In this document: positions 36,079 to 45,059 of the stretch, piece after piece
Position numbering within the stretch: the first letter of the stretch is position 1
How the letters are laid out: each line of letters starts with the position of its first letter
Assembly (NCBI GenBank): GCA_963756185.1
Contig: CAVWMS010000005.1
Location: 1 to 64,000 of the forward strand
Direction of reading: 5' to 3'
DNA from: DATAXI01 sp963756185
Lineage (GTDB): Bacteria > Verrucomicrobiota > Verrucomicrobiia > Chthoniobacterales > Chthoniobacteraceae
Length of the DNA: 64,000 nucleotides
Made by a program: the position numbers and the translations under genes
The notes under the pieces: generated by a model
Told to the model about the DNA's origin: nothing
Databases searched by the model: none
What the model saw: the letters and a program-made list of their open reading frames with translations, nothing else

Positions 36079-36579
36079 ATGACCGCCCTCTTCTTCTGGC
36101 TCTTCGCCATCCTCATGCTTGGCTTCGCCTGCGCGGTCGTCTTCAACCGCAGCCCCGTCGCCAGCGCGCTCAGTCTCGTGGTTTCCTTCGGCGGCCTCGC
36201 GGCCCTCTTCGTTTTGCTCGACGCCTATTTCATCGGGACCATCCAGGTCCTCGTCTATGCCGGCGCCGTGATGGTCCTCTTTCTTTTCATCATCATGCTG
36301 CTCGACATCAAGGCCGAGGAGCGCCGCAAATTGAATCCCGCCATCATCATCGGCGGCATCGTCGTCGCCTTCGCCTTCGTGGCGCAGCTTTGGACCGTCA
36401 TCGAGGAACTCCCTTTCGGCTCGCGCTCCTTCCCGGTCATCCATGAGCGTCTCGACGATGTCCAGAAGCTCGGCACCGCCCTCTTCTCCAATTACAATCT
36501 GCCGTTCCAGGTTGTCGGCGTGCTCCTGCTCGTGGCGACCATCGGCGTGGTGATCCTTAGCAAGAGGGAGCTCAAGTAA
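36079..36579 (+). CDS. nuoJ: NADH-quinone oxidoreductase subunit J
   Basis: A 166-residue membrane subunit of complex I with five hydrophobic helices; AVVFNRSPVASALSLVVSF and FIGTIQVLVYAGAVMVLFLF are the family parts. Its stop and the nuoK start share bases (TAATG). Confidence 0.92.
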   Translation: MTALFFWLFAILMLGFACAVVFNRSPVASALSLVVSFGGLAALFVLLDAYFIGTIQVLVYAGAVMVLFLFIIMLLDIKAEERRKLNPAIIIGGIVVAFAFVAQLWTVIEELPFGSRSFPVIHERLDDVQKLGTALFSNYNLPFQVVGVLLLVATIGVVILSKRELK

Positions 36580-36899
36580 TGCAACTTACCCTCAACGATT
36601 ATCTTCTCGTCAGCGGCCTGCTCTTTGCCATCGGCTTCGCCGGCGTCCTCCTTCGCCGCAACATCATCATCATCTTCATGTGCCTCGAGATGATGCTCAA
36701 CGCCGCCAATCTTTCCCTTGTCGCCTTCTCCCGCTTCCGCGTCCAGGACGGCATGCCCAATTACGATGGCGAGATGCTCGTCTTTTTCATCATCACCGTT
36801 GCCGCCGCCGAGGTGGCCGTCGGCCTCGCCGTCATTGTCGCCCTTTACCGCGCCCGCCGGACCATCCACGTCGAGGATATCACCAGCCTCAAGTTCTGA
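36579..36899 (+). CDS. nuoK: NADH-quinone oxidoreductase subunit K
   Basis: A 106-residue subunit with three membrane helices. It carries the conserved buried Glu residues of the proton path (IIIIFMCLEMMLNAANLSLV and FIITVAAAEVAVGLAVIVAL). The start overlaps nuoJ by one base; nuoL starts five bases after the stop. Confidence 0.95.
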   Translation: MQLTLNDYLLVSGLLFAIGFAGVLLRRNIIIIFMCLEMMLNAANLSLVAFSRFRVQDGMPNYDGEMLVFFIITVAAAEVAVGLAVIVALYRARRTIHVEDITSLKF

Positions 36900-36904
36900 A
36901 GACC

Positions 36905-38707
36905 ATGACGCTGCCCTGGATCATTCTTCTCGCCCCGCTCTTCAGCGCCGCCTTCATCGTCCTCTTCACCCAGCGGCTGCGCAATGTCAGCGCCTATATT
37001 TCGGTCGCCGCCTGCCTCGTCTCCTTCCTCGCCACCTGCCTCCTCTTCTTCAAGCCAAACGGCATGCCCGTCGCCGAATACCGCTGGATCGACGCAGCCC
37101 CCTCCTTCGCCGTCTCCATCGGCTTCACCATCGATCAATTGAGCAAGACGATGCTCCTCATCGTCACCGGCGTCGGCTCGCTCATCCACATCTACTCGCT
37201 CGGTTACATGGAAGATGACGAGGGCAAGTCCCGCTACTTCGCCGGCCTGTCGCTCTTCATGTTCTCGATGGAGGGCATCGTCTTCGCCAACAATTTCGTG
37301 ATGATGTTCATCTTTTGGGAATTGGTTGGCCTCAGTTCCTACATCCTCATCGGCCATTGGTTTTACAACAAGGCCCCTCCCGCCGCCGCCAACAAGGCTT
37401 TCATCACCAATCGCATCGGCGACTTCGGCTTCATGATCGGCATCCTGATGCTCTGGGTTTTCACCGGCTCGTTTTATTTCGGCGACCTCAAGGCCGCCGT
37501 TCCCATGCTGGCGCACAACCCCGGCTTCCTCACCGTTGCCACGCTCCTCGTCTTCTGCGGCGCTGTCGGCAAGTCCGCTCAATTCCCGCTCCACGTCTGG
37601 CTTCCCGACGCCATGGAAGGCCCCACTCCTGTCTCCGCGCTCATCCACGCCGCCACCATGGTTGCCGCCGGCGTTTACATGCTCTCGCGCGTTTACTTCC
37701 TGGTGCAGGCATCGCCCGCCGCGCAATCGGTCATCGCCTCCATCGGCATCACCACCGCCGTCGGCGCCGCCCTCATGGCCACGCAGCAAAACGACATCAA
37801 GCGCATCCTCGCCTACTCGACCCTCTCGCAGCTCGGCTACATGGTCATCGCCATCGGCATCGCCTCGAGCGATAGCGCGATGTTCCACCTCTTCACCCAT
37901 GCCTTCTTCAAGGCGCTCCTCTTCCTCGGTTCCGGCGCGGTCATTTACGGCACCCATCATGAGCAGGACATCTGGCAAATGGGCGGCCTCAAGAATCGCC
38001 TCCCGACCACCTTCCTCACCTTCACCGCCGGCACGCTCGCCCTCACCGGTTGCCCCGGCTTCAGCGGCTTTTTCAGCAAGGACGCCATCATCGGCGCCGC
38101 GCTCACGGCAAATCATCCCGTAATCTTCATTCTCGGCCTGGCGACGGCCTTTCTCACTTCCTTCTATATGTTCCGCCTCATGGTCGTGGTCTTCGGCGGC
38201 CACACCCGCAGCGTTCATGCGCGCGAGGGACACCAGCCTCCCGCCGTGATGACCATTCCCCTCGTGATCCTCGCCGTCCTCTCCGTCATCGCCGGTTACC
38301 GCTTCTTTGCCGGCAGATTCCTCACGCTTCCGCCCGAGGCGCATATGAACCTCGGCGTCATGATGCTCTCCCTGGTGGTCTTCGTCGCCGGCGCCGGCCT
38401 CGCATGGTTCATTTACAAAGGCAAGGATTGCGACCCGGTCAGCATCCCTCTTTTCGCCAACCGCTTTTATATCGACGACTTCTACAAATGGCTCATCGCT
38501 TCGACCCAGGATCTCGCAGCCTCCCTCTGCTCCACTTTTGATCGCTGGATTCTCGACGGCCTCATCGTTCGCGGAATCGGCGGCGCTGCCTGGGTCGCCG
38601 GTTTTATTCTCAGGTTCCTCCAATTCGGCAATCTCCAGGCCTACGCCTTTCTCTTCGGCGCGGGATCGATTGCCCTGATCTATTACCTCCTCTTTTGGAA
38701 GCCCTGA
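36905..38707 (+). CDS. nuoL: NADH-quinone oxidoreductase subunit L
   Basis: The distal antiporter-like proton-pumping subunit with a long lateral helix. The 600-residue product has FIFWELVGLSSYILIGHWFY, KAFITNRIGDFGFMIGI, HVWLPDAMEGPTPVSALIHA AT and LTGCPGFSGFFSKDAIIGAA. The ATG at 36905 is used (MTLPWIILLAPLFSAAFIV); longer frames upstream overlap nuoK. A large open frame on the opposite strand is a shadow. Confidence 0.95.
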   Translation: MTLPWIILLAPLFSAAFIVLFTQRLRNVSAYISVAACLVSFLATCLLFFKPNGMPVAEYRWIDAAPSFAVSIGFTIDQLSKTMLLIVTGVGSLIHIYSLGYMEDDEGKSRYFAGLSLFMFSMEGIVFANNFVMMFIFWELVGLSSYILIGHWFYNKAPPAAANKAFITNRIGDFGFMIGILMLWVFTGSFYFGDLKAAVPMLAHNPGFLTVATLLVFCGAVGKSAQFPLHVWLPDAMEGPTPVSALIHAATMVAAGVYMLSRVYFLVQASPAAQSVIASIGITTAVGAALMATQQNDIKRILAYSTLSQLGYMVIAIGIASSDSAMFHLFTHAFFKALLFLGSGAVIYGTHHEQDIWQMGGLKNRLPTTFLTFTAGTLALTGCPGFSGFFSKDAIIGAALTANHPVIFILGLATAFLTSFYMFRLMVVVFGGHTRSVHAREGHQPPAVMTIPLVILAVLSVIAGYRFFAGRFLTLPPEAHMNLGVMMLSLVVFVAGAGLAWFIYKGKDCDPVSIPLFANRFYIDDFYKWLIASTQDLAASLCSTFDRWILDGLIVRGIGGAAWVAGFILRFLQFGNLQAYAFLFGAGSIALIYYLLFWKP

Positions 38708-38713
38708 CACGCG

Positions 38714-40196
38714 ATGCTCCTCCTGCTCCTCCTCATCATTCCCATTGCCGCCGCGGCCGCCATCCTCCTCGGCGCACCCGCGCGCCGGACGGCCAACGGC
38801 GCGGCCTGGCTCAACCTGCTCATCACCATCTGCGTCTTCGCCGCCTACAATTCGCAAACCGCCGGCTACCAGGAGATGTTCCGCTTCCCCATCCTGCCGG
38901 ATTGGGGCCTGCAATTCTTCCTCGGGGTCGACGGCCTCAGCATCATCATGCTGCTGCTGACCTCCATCGTCACCGTCGCCGCGGTTTGGGTCGCGCCCGC
39001 GGTCGAGCGTAATCAAGCCCGCCTATTTCGCCTCGCTCCTCTTCATTTCTGCCGGCGCCATCGGCGCATTTTCCTCCCTCGATCTCTTTTTCTTCTACGC
39101 CTTCCATGAGCTGGCGCTGGTTCCCACCTTCCTCCTCATCGGCATCTGGGGTACTGGCGACCGGCAGACTGCCGCGTGGAAAATCACCATCTATCTCTCG
39201 GTCGGCAGCTTCATCCTGCTGCTGGGCCTGCTCGGCCTCTACCTGAGCTTCCCCGTCGATCACCGCACGTTCGACATCACCGTATTGCAGCAGCAGGCCT
39301 CCCTCATCAATCCCGGCTCCCGCAACTCCATCTACCTCGCCCTGCTCATCGGCTTCGGCATTTTGATTTCGCTCTTCCCCTTCCACACCTGGGCCCCTTC
39401 CGCCTATGCCTCCGCCCCCACCCCCGCCGCCATGCTCCACGCGGGCGTCATTAAAAAATTCGGCCTCTACGGCCTGCTTCGCGTCGCGCTGCCGCTTTTG
39501 CCCGATGCCGCCCGCCACTACTCCGGCCTGCTCCTGGTGCTCCTTGTCGGCAACATCATCTACGTCGGCCTCGTGACCATCGGTCAGAAGCGCCTCGACA
39601 TGATGCTCGGCTACTCCAGCGTGATGCACATGGGTTACATCTTCCTCGGCATCGCCTCCTTCAATGCCATCGGCACGACCGGCGCCGCCCTCCTGATGTT
39701 CGCCCATGGCCTTTCGATCGCCGCCCTCTTCGCCGTCGCAGGCCAGGTCCGCGAGCGCACCGGCACTCTCTCCTTCGCCGAGCTTGGCGGCCTCGCCAAA
39801 CCCATGCCGGTCCTCGGTTTCGTCTTCGGCCTCGCCGCCTTCGCCGCCATCGGCCTGCCCGGCTTTGCCAATTTCGCCTCCGAAATCCTCGTCTTCTTCG
39901 GCGCCTACCAGAATGGCGCCACTCCCACGCACCTTTCGCACATCCGCATCGCCACCATCTGCGCGCTCTGGGGCGTCGTCATTTCCTCCGTTTATATGCT
40001 GCGCGGCTACCGCGCCGTCTTCCACGGCGAAATCCAGGAACGCTGGGCCGCCCTCAAGGATATCACCTCGCTCCGCTGGCCGATCATCCTCCTGCTCGCC
40101 GCCCTGCTCCTCATCGGATTCTTCCCGCAAATCTTCGTCCATCTCGTCCAGCCCGTGATCGCCGAAGCCGTAAAGGGCGCCATTGCCGCCAACTAA
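38714..40196 (+). CDS. nuoM: NADH-quinone oxidoreductase subunit M, one frameshift
   Basis: A second antiporter-like subunit. N-terminal part MLLLLLLIIPIAAAAAILLG through FFLGVDGLSIIMLLLTSIVT is in one frame; from about 39010 the rest (KPAYFASLLFISAGAIGAFS, FFYAFHELALVPTFLLIGIW, LFPFHTWAPSAYASAPTPAA, HAGVIKKFGLYGLLRVALPL) is in the next. Removing one A at about 39011 gives VERIKPAYFASLLF. A sequencing or assembly indel is likely as the rest is fully conserved. Joined length is about 490 residues, normal for NuoM. Ends in TAA directly followed by the nuoN ATG. Confidence 0.91.
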
Positions 40197-41666
40197 ATGA
40201 TCACCCAACCCGCACTCCTCGAAATCGCCGTCGTGGCCACGGGCATTTTCCTGCTCATTTACGAGTGCTTTGCCAATGACCGCGAGAAAGGCTTTGTCGC
40301 CGGCATGGGCATCACCGCCCTCACCGTCATTTTCATCTCCAGCTTCTTCGCCGCGCACACCGCCACCTCCCGGTTCTACACCTCGGACGCCCTGGCGATG
40401 TTCTTCAAACGCTTCGCACTCCTGACCACCATCCTCGTCCTCGTCATCTCCCTCGAGTACCGCGACATCATTCGCCGCTATATCTACGGCACTCATCCCG
40501 ACGCCGGCATCGCCGAATTTTACACCCTTCCCATCTTCACCTGCGCCGGCCTCATGTGGATGGCCTCCGCCGTTGATTTCGTGATGATCTTCGTCTCGCT
40601 CGAGCTCGTGACGATCTCCTTCTATATCCTCGTCGCCTACATGCGCCGCAACTCCGCCTCGCTCGAGGCCGGCGTGAAATATCTCGTCCTCAGCGCCCTT
40701 TCGACCGGCTTCTTCGTCTATGGCGTCACCTGGATTTTCGGCATGACCGGCACCACCAATCTCGCCCAGGCCGCCGACGCCATGCGCCAGCTCTCCGGCG
40801 CTCCCGGCCCCCTCCTCTTTGGTTTCATGCTCGTCCTCGCCGGGCTCGGATTCAAGATCGCCGCGGTCCCGTTCCAATTCTGGGTGCCCGATGTCTACCA
40901 GGGCGCACCCACCCCCATCACCGCCTATCTTTCCGTCGGCTCGAAGGCCGCCGGCTTCATCGTCCTCATCCGCGTCGTCGAAACCTATCTCTCCGTGCCC
41001 GCCCTGCGCGAAAAGGTGATCGCCGTTCTAGCCGTCCTCGCCGCGATGACGCTCATCTACGGCAACCTCGCCGCGATGCCCCAAAACAACCTCAAGCGCC
41101 TGCTCGCTTACTCCAGCATCGCCCACGCCGGCTATCTCCTGCTCGCCGTCACCAGCCTCGACGCCGCGGGCGCCCCGGCCGCAATCGCCTTCTATCTCGC
41201 CGGCTATCTCCTCATGACGCTCCTCAGTTTCATGGTCATCGTCGTGGTCGCCAATGCCACCGGCGGCGACGACATCGCCAATTTCAACGGGCTTGGCCGA
41301 CGCTCCCCCGGCCTGGCCTTCGCCATGCTGGTCGCCATGGTCTCCCTGGCCGGCCTGCCCCTCACCGTCGGCTTCTTCGGAAAATTCTTCGTCTTCGTCA
41401 CCATCATCCAGCAGGGCCACTTCGTGCTCGCCGCCATCGGCGTGGTTACAGTCGCCGCCGGCTTCTATTACTACTTTAAGGTCATCCGCGCCATGTACTG
41501 GCTCGATCCATCCGGCGACGCCCCCATTCCCGTCTCCCCGCTCACCCGCGTCTCCATCGTCGCCCTCGCCACGCTCATTTTCTTCTTCGGCATCTACCCC
41601 ACCCCCATCCTCCGCACCCTCACCGTCACCAACTGGGACGAGCAAACCGTCGCAGCCAACAAATAG
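40197..41666 (+). CDS. nuoN: NADH-quinone oxidoreductase subunit N
   Basis: The third antiporter-like subunit, 489 residues with about fourteen helices. Motifs are FVSLELVTISFYILVAYMRR, EAGVKYLVLSALSTGFFVYG, FQFWVPDVYQGAPTPITAYL, KRLLAYSSIAHAGYLLLAVT and LAGLPLTVGFFGKFFVFVTI. It closes the operon; no further co-directional gene follows for 900 bases. Confidence 0.95.
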   Translation: MITQPALLEIAVVATGIFLLIYECFANDREKGFVAGMGITALTVIFISSFFAAHTATSRFYTSDALAMFFKRFALLTTILVLVISLEYRDIIRRYIYGTHPDAGIAEFYTLPIFTCAGLMWMASAVDFVMIFVSLELVTISFYILVAYMRRNSASLEAGVKYLVLSALSTGFFVYGVTWIFGMTGTTNLAQAADAMRQLSGAPGPLLFGFMLVLAGLGFKIAAVPFQFWVPDVYQGAPTPITAYLSVGSKAAGFIVLIRVVETYLSVPALREKVIAVLAVLAAMTLIYGNLAAMPQNNLKRLLAYSSIAHAGYLLLAVTSLDAAGAPAAIAFYLAGYLLMTLLSFMVIVVVANATGGDDIANFNGLGRRSPGLAFAMLVAMVSLAGLPLTVGFFGKFFVFVTIIQQGHFVLAAIGVVTVAAGFYYYFKVIRAMYWLDPSGDAPIPVSPLTRVSIVALATLIFFFGIYPTPILRTLTVTNWDEQTVAANK

Positions 41667-41668
41667 CT

Positions 41669-41756
41669 TGGCGCGCCTAACCCGCGCGCCAGCGTGCACT
41701 TGCACTTACTCCTTAACTTTCACATGAACCCGCCGTTGCCTCGCTGCATCCACGGC
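41669..41756 (+). repeat. Dispersed repeat family C, copy 1 (hairpin plus conserved tail)
   Basis: An inverted repeat TGGCGCGC-N7-GCGCGCCA directly after nuoN is followed by a conserved stretch of about 60 bases that begins GCGTGCACTTGCACTTACTC. It matches 44332-44420 (same strand) and 60521-60604 (opposite strand). The hairpin could end the nuo transcript, but no T run follows. Confidence 0.85.
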
Positions 41757-42580
41757 TAAACGATTTCTCAAAGTGCTGATGACACCGGTTTTGGTTTAAC
41801 CCGAACTCCGATGTTGGAGGGGATGAGATGGTGCAAGATGCTGAGTCGCGATGACATGAGGAGGACCGAAGCGTATCTGAAAGATACGGTGAGGCCCGAC
41901 GAATGGCACTCGCGGCCAGCAGATTGCGCCAGATCGCCCCGATCAACTTCGGAATTCGGGTTAAAAACCCCCATCAAACCGGCCCGTAAAAAAACGAATC
42001 CGCACATCGCCGCCAAATAGCCGCCGTGTCGGCATCGAAAAGCGAAGCGCCTTTCGATGCCCATATTCCTCCGCCTCCGCCGAAACCCGGCAAATAGAAA
42101 CCGCTCAACTCCCATTAGTCCCATTAGTCCCATAGGCCCTATACGTCCCATCCCGCGCCTCACCCAATAACGCCATACGCAAATCGAGCGTCTCCACCCG
42201 AACCGCCACCCCCACGCCCCAAGTCCTGCAACGAAGCCCCTGGCATTCAACCTCACCACCCCTCTCTCGCTCACCACTGGAGACGTGGCCATCGAGGTCG
42301 TCCCGTAGCCGCCATCATTCAATTCAAGCCGCTCGATCCAATATTCTTTCGCGTGGCGGACTCCCCGTTCATCACGTAAGGCATCTACGTCCGAATCGCA
42401 GCGACCCAGCTCACAACCCCCAAAGCGCCAGACGCTAACGGCACGGGTGCATTGCGACAAACTGGCTTCGGCAGGTCATCACGCATCGAATATCCTCAGA
42501 CGCAGCCCTCCCATATTCCCAAATCCGCTTGGCCATACTCCCCATAGCGGGTAGATTACCCCATCCGACACCCGCGGCCC
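41757..42580. other. Gene-poor region with a degraded gene and repeats
   Basis: The 824-base stretch between repeat C and the FGE-like gene holds three things. First, a copy of dispersed repeat B (41980-42090, minus). Second, a 9-base tandem CCCATTAGT (42113-42157). Third, on the minus strand at about 42115-42480, protein-like sequence: KEYWIERLELNDGGYGTTSM reads in one frame and VAVRVETLDLRMALLGEARD in another, ending in a stop at the 9-base tandem. I do not recognise the family. It looks like a broken gene rather than a live one. Confidence 0.5.
41980..42090 (-). repeat. Dispersed repeat family B, copy 1
   Basis: On the minus strand ATATGGGCATCGAAAGGCGC leads into a palindrome in which GCATCGAAA pairs with TTTCGATGC; then GGCGGCTATTTGG and a T/A-rich end before TTACGGGCC. 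Copies with the same order are at 58036-58222 and 59571-59752. Confidence 0.8.
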
Positions 42581-44317
42581 ATGAACACCAACCCATCTGC
42601 AATCTTCCCAATCTATCGCTTCCCGTTATTCATGCGCCGCAACCTCCTTTACTGGATAACCGCCGCAATCACCTTCAGCCTGCTCTCATCAAGTGCAACC
42701 TCCCGCGCCCAATCCGTTGCCTTCAGGCTTTGCCCCGTCGGCAATCCCGGCAATAAAGCCGACACCACAACCTACGGCGCGGTCACTTACAATTATAACA
42801 TCGGTAAGTTCGATGTTACCCTCTATCAGTACGCAATCTTTTTGAATGCCGTCGCCAACAATGTGGACACTTATAAATTGTACAACTCCGGCGTCGCTTA
42901 TTCGAATACAAACTATTTTATCATCAGCGCCCAGCCGGGCATCATACAAACAGGCCTGCCGGGAAATTTTGTTTACCGTGTGGTCGGCGACGGCAGTGAG
43001 CCGGTTACCTTCGTCAATTGGTTTGCCGCCGCCCGTTTCTGCAACTGGCTCCATAACGGCGAACCCACACGGCTCGGCGAAGTTGAAGGCTCCACCGAAA
43101 CCGGCGCCTATCCGCTCAATGGCGACACCACAAGTGGCCTGGAAATCAGGGAGCCGACCGCAAGATGGTGGATACCGGCTGAAAGCGAATGGTATAAGGC
43201 CGCCTATTACGACCCCGCATTGCACAGCGGCAGCGGCGGTTACTTCCTCTACGCCACCGGGAGCAACACCGCCCCTGGAAACACGATTGCTGGCGGCAGC
43301 GCCAATCAGGCGAATTACAACAATGGCGTTTTCTCGAAAACCGGCAGCCCGGTGTACAACACTCTTGGCGACTATCTGACGGCGGTGGGCGCGTTCTACA
43401 ATTCCCCAAGCTATTACGGCACCTTCGATCAAGCCGGCGATGTCTTTGATTGGAATGACGCCATCATCAATACCACCTCCAGCGTATCGCGCGGGGTGCG
43501 TGGCGGCTGCTGGTTCAGCGGCACCACCGCCATCGCCTCCTCCAATCGCGGCATGTCCGGCGCCGGTACCGGCGCGTCGAATTCCATCGGTTTCCGCGTC
43601 GCCACCACTTACGCCGCTCCCACGGGCGTGTTCGAAGGATTGATTGATAATGCCGGTGTTATCGCCGGTATCATCAGGCTCAAGATCGATGTCGCCAAAC
43701 AGTTCACCGGCGACCTGAACTTCGACGATAAAGCTTACTCGATTCATGGCGTGCTCAAATCCGGGACATACTCCGGAACCTTTGGCCGGTCGAAACTCCC
43801 GCTCACCCTCGACCTCGACGGGACCAATACCGGCGACTGTGTCGTCGTGGGCTCGGTTACCGGTACATCGGGTACCGCGGAAGCATTCACCGCATACCAC
43901 CAGACCTACGGCTTCGCGCGAACCGCCGAGGAGAGAGGCACGTATTCGCTTTCCCTCACCGCGACCAGTTCCGATCCCACGATTCCGCAGACCTCCGGCT
44001 CCGCCACCATGAGCGTTGCCAACACCGGCGGCATCCTCCTCGGCGGCAAGCTCCCCGATGGCCGCCGCTTCAGAGCCTCGAACATCATCGTCCTAAGCCC
44101 CGCCCAAAATCAGTTCCTCATTCACGAATCCCTCGACTATCCCGATCTCGTAACCCGCGGCCAGCACGGCTCCCTGTCCGGCGCCCTCTCCTTCCAACCC
44201 ACCCCCGACACCATCTCCGTCAACGGAACCCTCGAATGGTCCAAACCCCAGCAAACCAAAGGCCCCTACCAAGCCGCCTTCGACACCGGCCTAATCGTCA
44301 CCGGCACCCTCAGATAG
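42581..44317 (+). CDS. Secreted FGE-like (SUMF1-fold) protein with verrucomicrobial C-terminal domain
   Basis: A 578-residue exported protein with a signal peptide (RRNLLYWITAAITFSLLSSS); an ATG at 42632 may be the true start. Residues about 70-350 are a formylglycine-generating-enzyme fold: GKFDVTLYQYAIFLNAVA, PVTFVNWFAAARFCNWLHNG, RWWIPAESEWYKAAYY and RGVRGGCWFSGTTAIASSNR ending SIGFRVATTY. The paired active-site Cys near the C-terminus of true FGE are not seen, so sulfatase activation is unlikely. Residues about 355-578 are a beta-rich module (GVFEGLIDNAGVIAGIIRLK, GALSFQPTPDTISVNGTLEW) of the sort often joined to secreted verrucomicrobial proteins. Function unknown. Confidence 0.85.
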   Translation: MNTNPSAIFPIYRFPLFMRRNLLYWITAAITFSLLSSSATSRAQSVAFRLCPVGNPGNKADTTTYGAVTYNYNIGKFDVTLYQYAIFLNAVANNVDTYKLYNSGVAYSNTNYFIISAQPGIIQTGLPGNFVYRVVGDGSEPVTFVNWFAAARFCNWLHNGEPTRLGEVEGSTETGAYPLNGDTTSGLEIREPTARWWIPAESEWYKAAYYDPALHSGSGGYFLYATGSNTAPGNTIAGGSANQANYNNGVFSKTGSPVYNTLGDYLTAVGAFYNSPSYYGTFDQAGDVFDWNDAIINTTSSVSRGVRGGCWFSGTTAIASSNRGMSGAGTGASNSIGFRVATTYAAPTGVFEGLIDNAGVIAGIIRLKIDVAKQFTGDLNFDDKAYSIHGVLKSGTYSGTFGRSKLPLTLDLDGTNTGDCVVVGSVTGTSGTAEAFTAYHQTYGFARTAEERGTYSLSLTATSSDPTIPQTSGSATMSVANTGGILLGGKLPDGRRFRASNIIVLSPAQNQFLIHESLDYPDLVTRGQHGSLSGALSFQPTPDTISVNGTLEWSKPQQTKGPYQAAFDTGLIVTGTLR

Positions 44318-44331
44318 AATGCAACCGTAGC

Positions 44332-44420
44332 CGCCGGCGCCTCACCAGCGCGCCAGCGTGCACTTGCACTTACTCCTTAACTTTCACCTGAACCCGCCGT
44401 TGCCTCCCGAAATCCACGGG
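44332..44420 (+). repeat. Dispersed repeat family C, copy 2
   Basis: GGCGC-N7-GCGCGCC followed by the same conserved stretch as copy 1 (CAGCGTGCACTTGCACTTAC, then CTTTCACCTGAACCCGCCG). It stands directly after the FGE-like gene, as copy 1 stands after nuoN. Confidence 0.85.
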
Positions 44421-44691
44421 CACACAATATCTTCGACCGCACCAATCGTCAAAAGCCCTTCCTCCTCCTTCAATGAAAGCGTTATTGGCAGGATTCGTCG
44501 ACGTAGATCTGCGATCCCTGACTCGCGGCGTCGTTGATAAATCGTCCAGCCGTATTTGTTTGAGACATGGGAAAAAAAGAGTTCTCAATAGATATCCCCA
44601 AAATGCAAATCCTCCGGGATAACCTTTGGATCGTCGGGAGTCTGAATCCTCGACGACGCCTCTTGGACTAACGCCTGCAAGAAACCGGCAA
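44421..44691. other. Gap holding a gene remnant
   Basis: The region carries a 3' gene fragment (44585-44648) and otherwise nothing that I can identify. Confidence 0.5.
44585..44648 (-). pseudogene. 3' end fragment of a beta-propeller gene, copy of 48028-48090
   Basis: Read on the minus strand it encodes RIQTPDDPKVIPEDLHFGDI Y and a TGA, nearly identical to the end of the intact gene that stops at 48028 (TIQILDDPKVIPEDLHFGDI Y). The DNA around the stop (AATAGATATCCCCAAAATGC) is the same at both sites. Sequence farther upstream does not match. It is probably the remains of a tandem paralogue, or a fragment left by recombination. Confidence 0.75.
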
Positions 44692-45054
44692 CTATTCGAA
44701 CTTTATCCATCTTGCAATGGCAATACCCGCCAAGATCCATACCCCGGTAATCAAGCCTCCGTAACAGACCACGGCCAGGAATCTCAGCCAGCGAGCCTTC
44801 GGAAGGAATGGGATTTTACGGGCCATCCAGGAAAACACCAAATACACCACACAGAGAAAAACGTAGAAACCCGGACCCACATCCGCCGAATCCGATCCGC
44901 ATATTCCGATCCACGCCCAGGCAACGACCCAAAAAACCAAAGCTAACGCCATACCTCCCGATAACGTACAGAGCATTTTTTTCAAGCGCGTCATTGGCCT
45001 GTAGGGTTGGAAATGATGGAGCAGGGAACGCGGGTCATTCGGGGACTCAATCAT
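44692..45054 (-). CDS. Small membrane protein, paralogue 1
   Basis: About 100-120 residues with three predicted membrane helices. The start may be 45054 (MIESPND...) or 44994 (MTRLKKMLCTLSGG), the latter giving a length like that of the neighbour. It aligns well with the next gene upstream: SDSADVGPGFYVFLCVVYLV against TDSGDLGIGFCVFLSLVYAT, and RWLRFLAVVCYGGLITGVWI against RWHRYLVGVVSGLAVMVIWV. I know no family for it. Confidence 0.6.
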   Translation of the reverse strand: MIESPNDPRSLLHHFQPYRPMTRLKKMLCTLSGGMALALVFWVVAWAWIGICGSDSADVGPGFYVFLCVVYLVFSWMARKIPFLPKARWLRFLAVVCYGGLITGVWILAGIAIARWIKFE

Positions 45055-45059
45055 CCCGA

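Noticed and set aside
39005..39020. Programmed frameshift in nuoM
   Set aside because: No slippery heptamer or clear stimulator at CGT-AAT-CAA; a one-base error is simpler.
41669..41693. Rho-independent terminator after nuoN
   Set aside because: The stem is good but no T run follows, and the same hairpin recurs as part of repeat C in other contexts.
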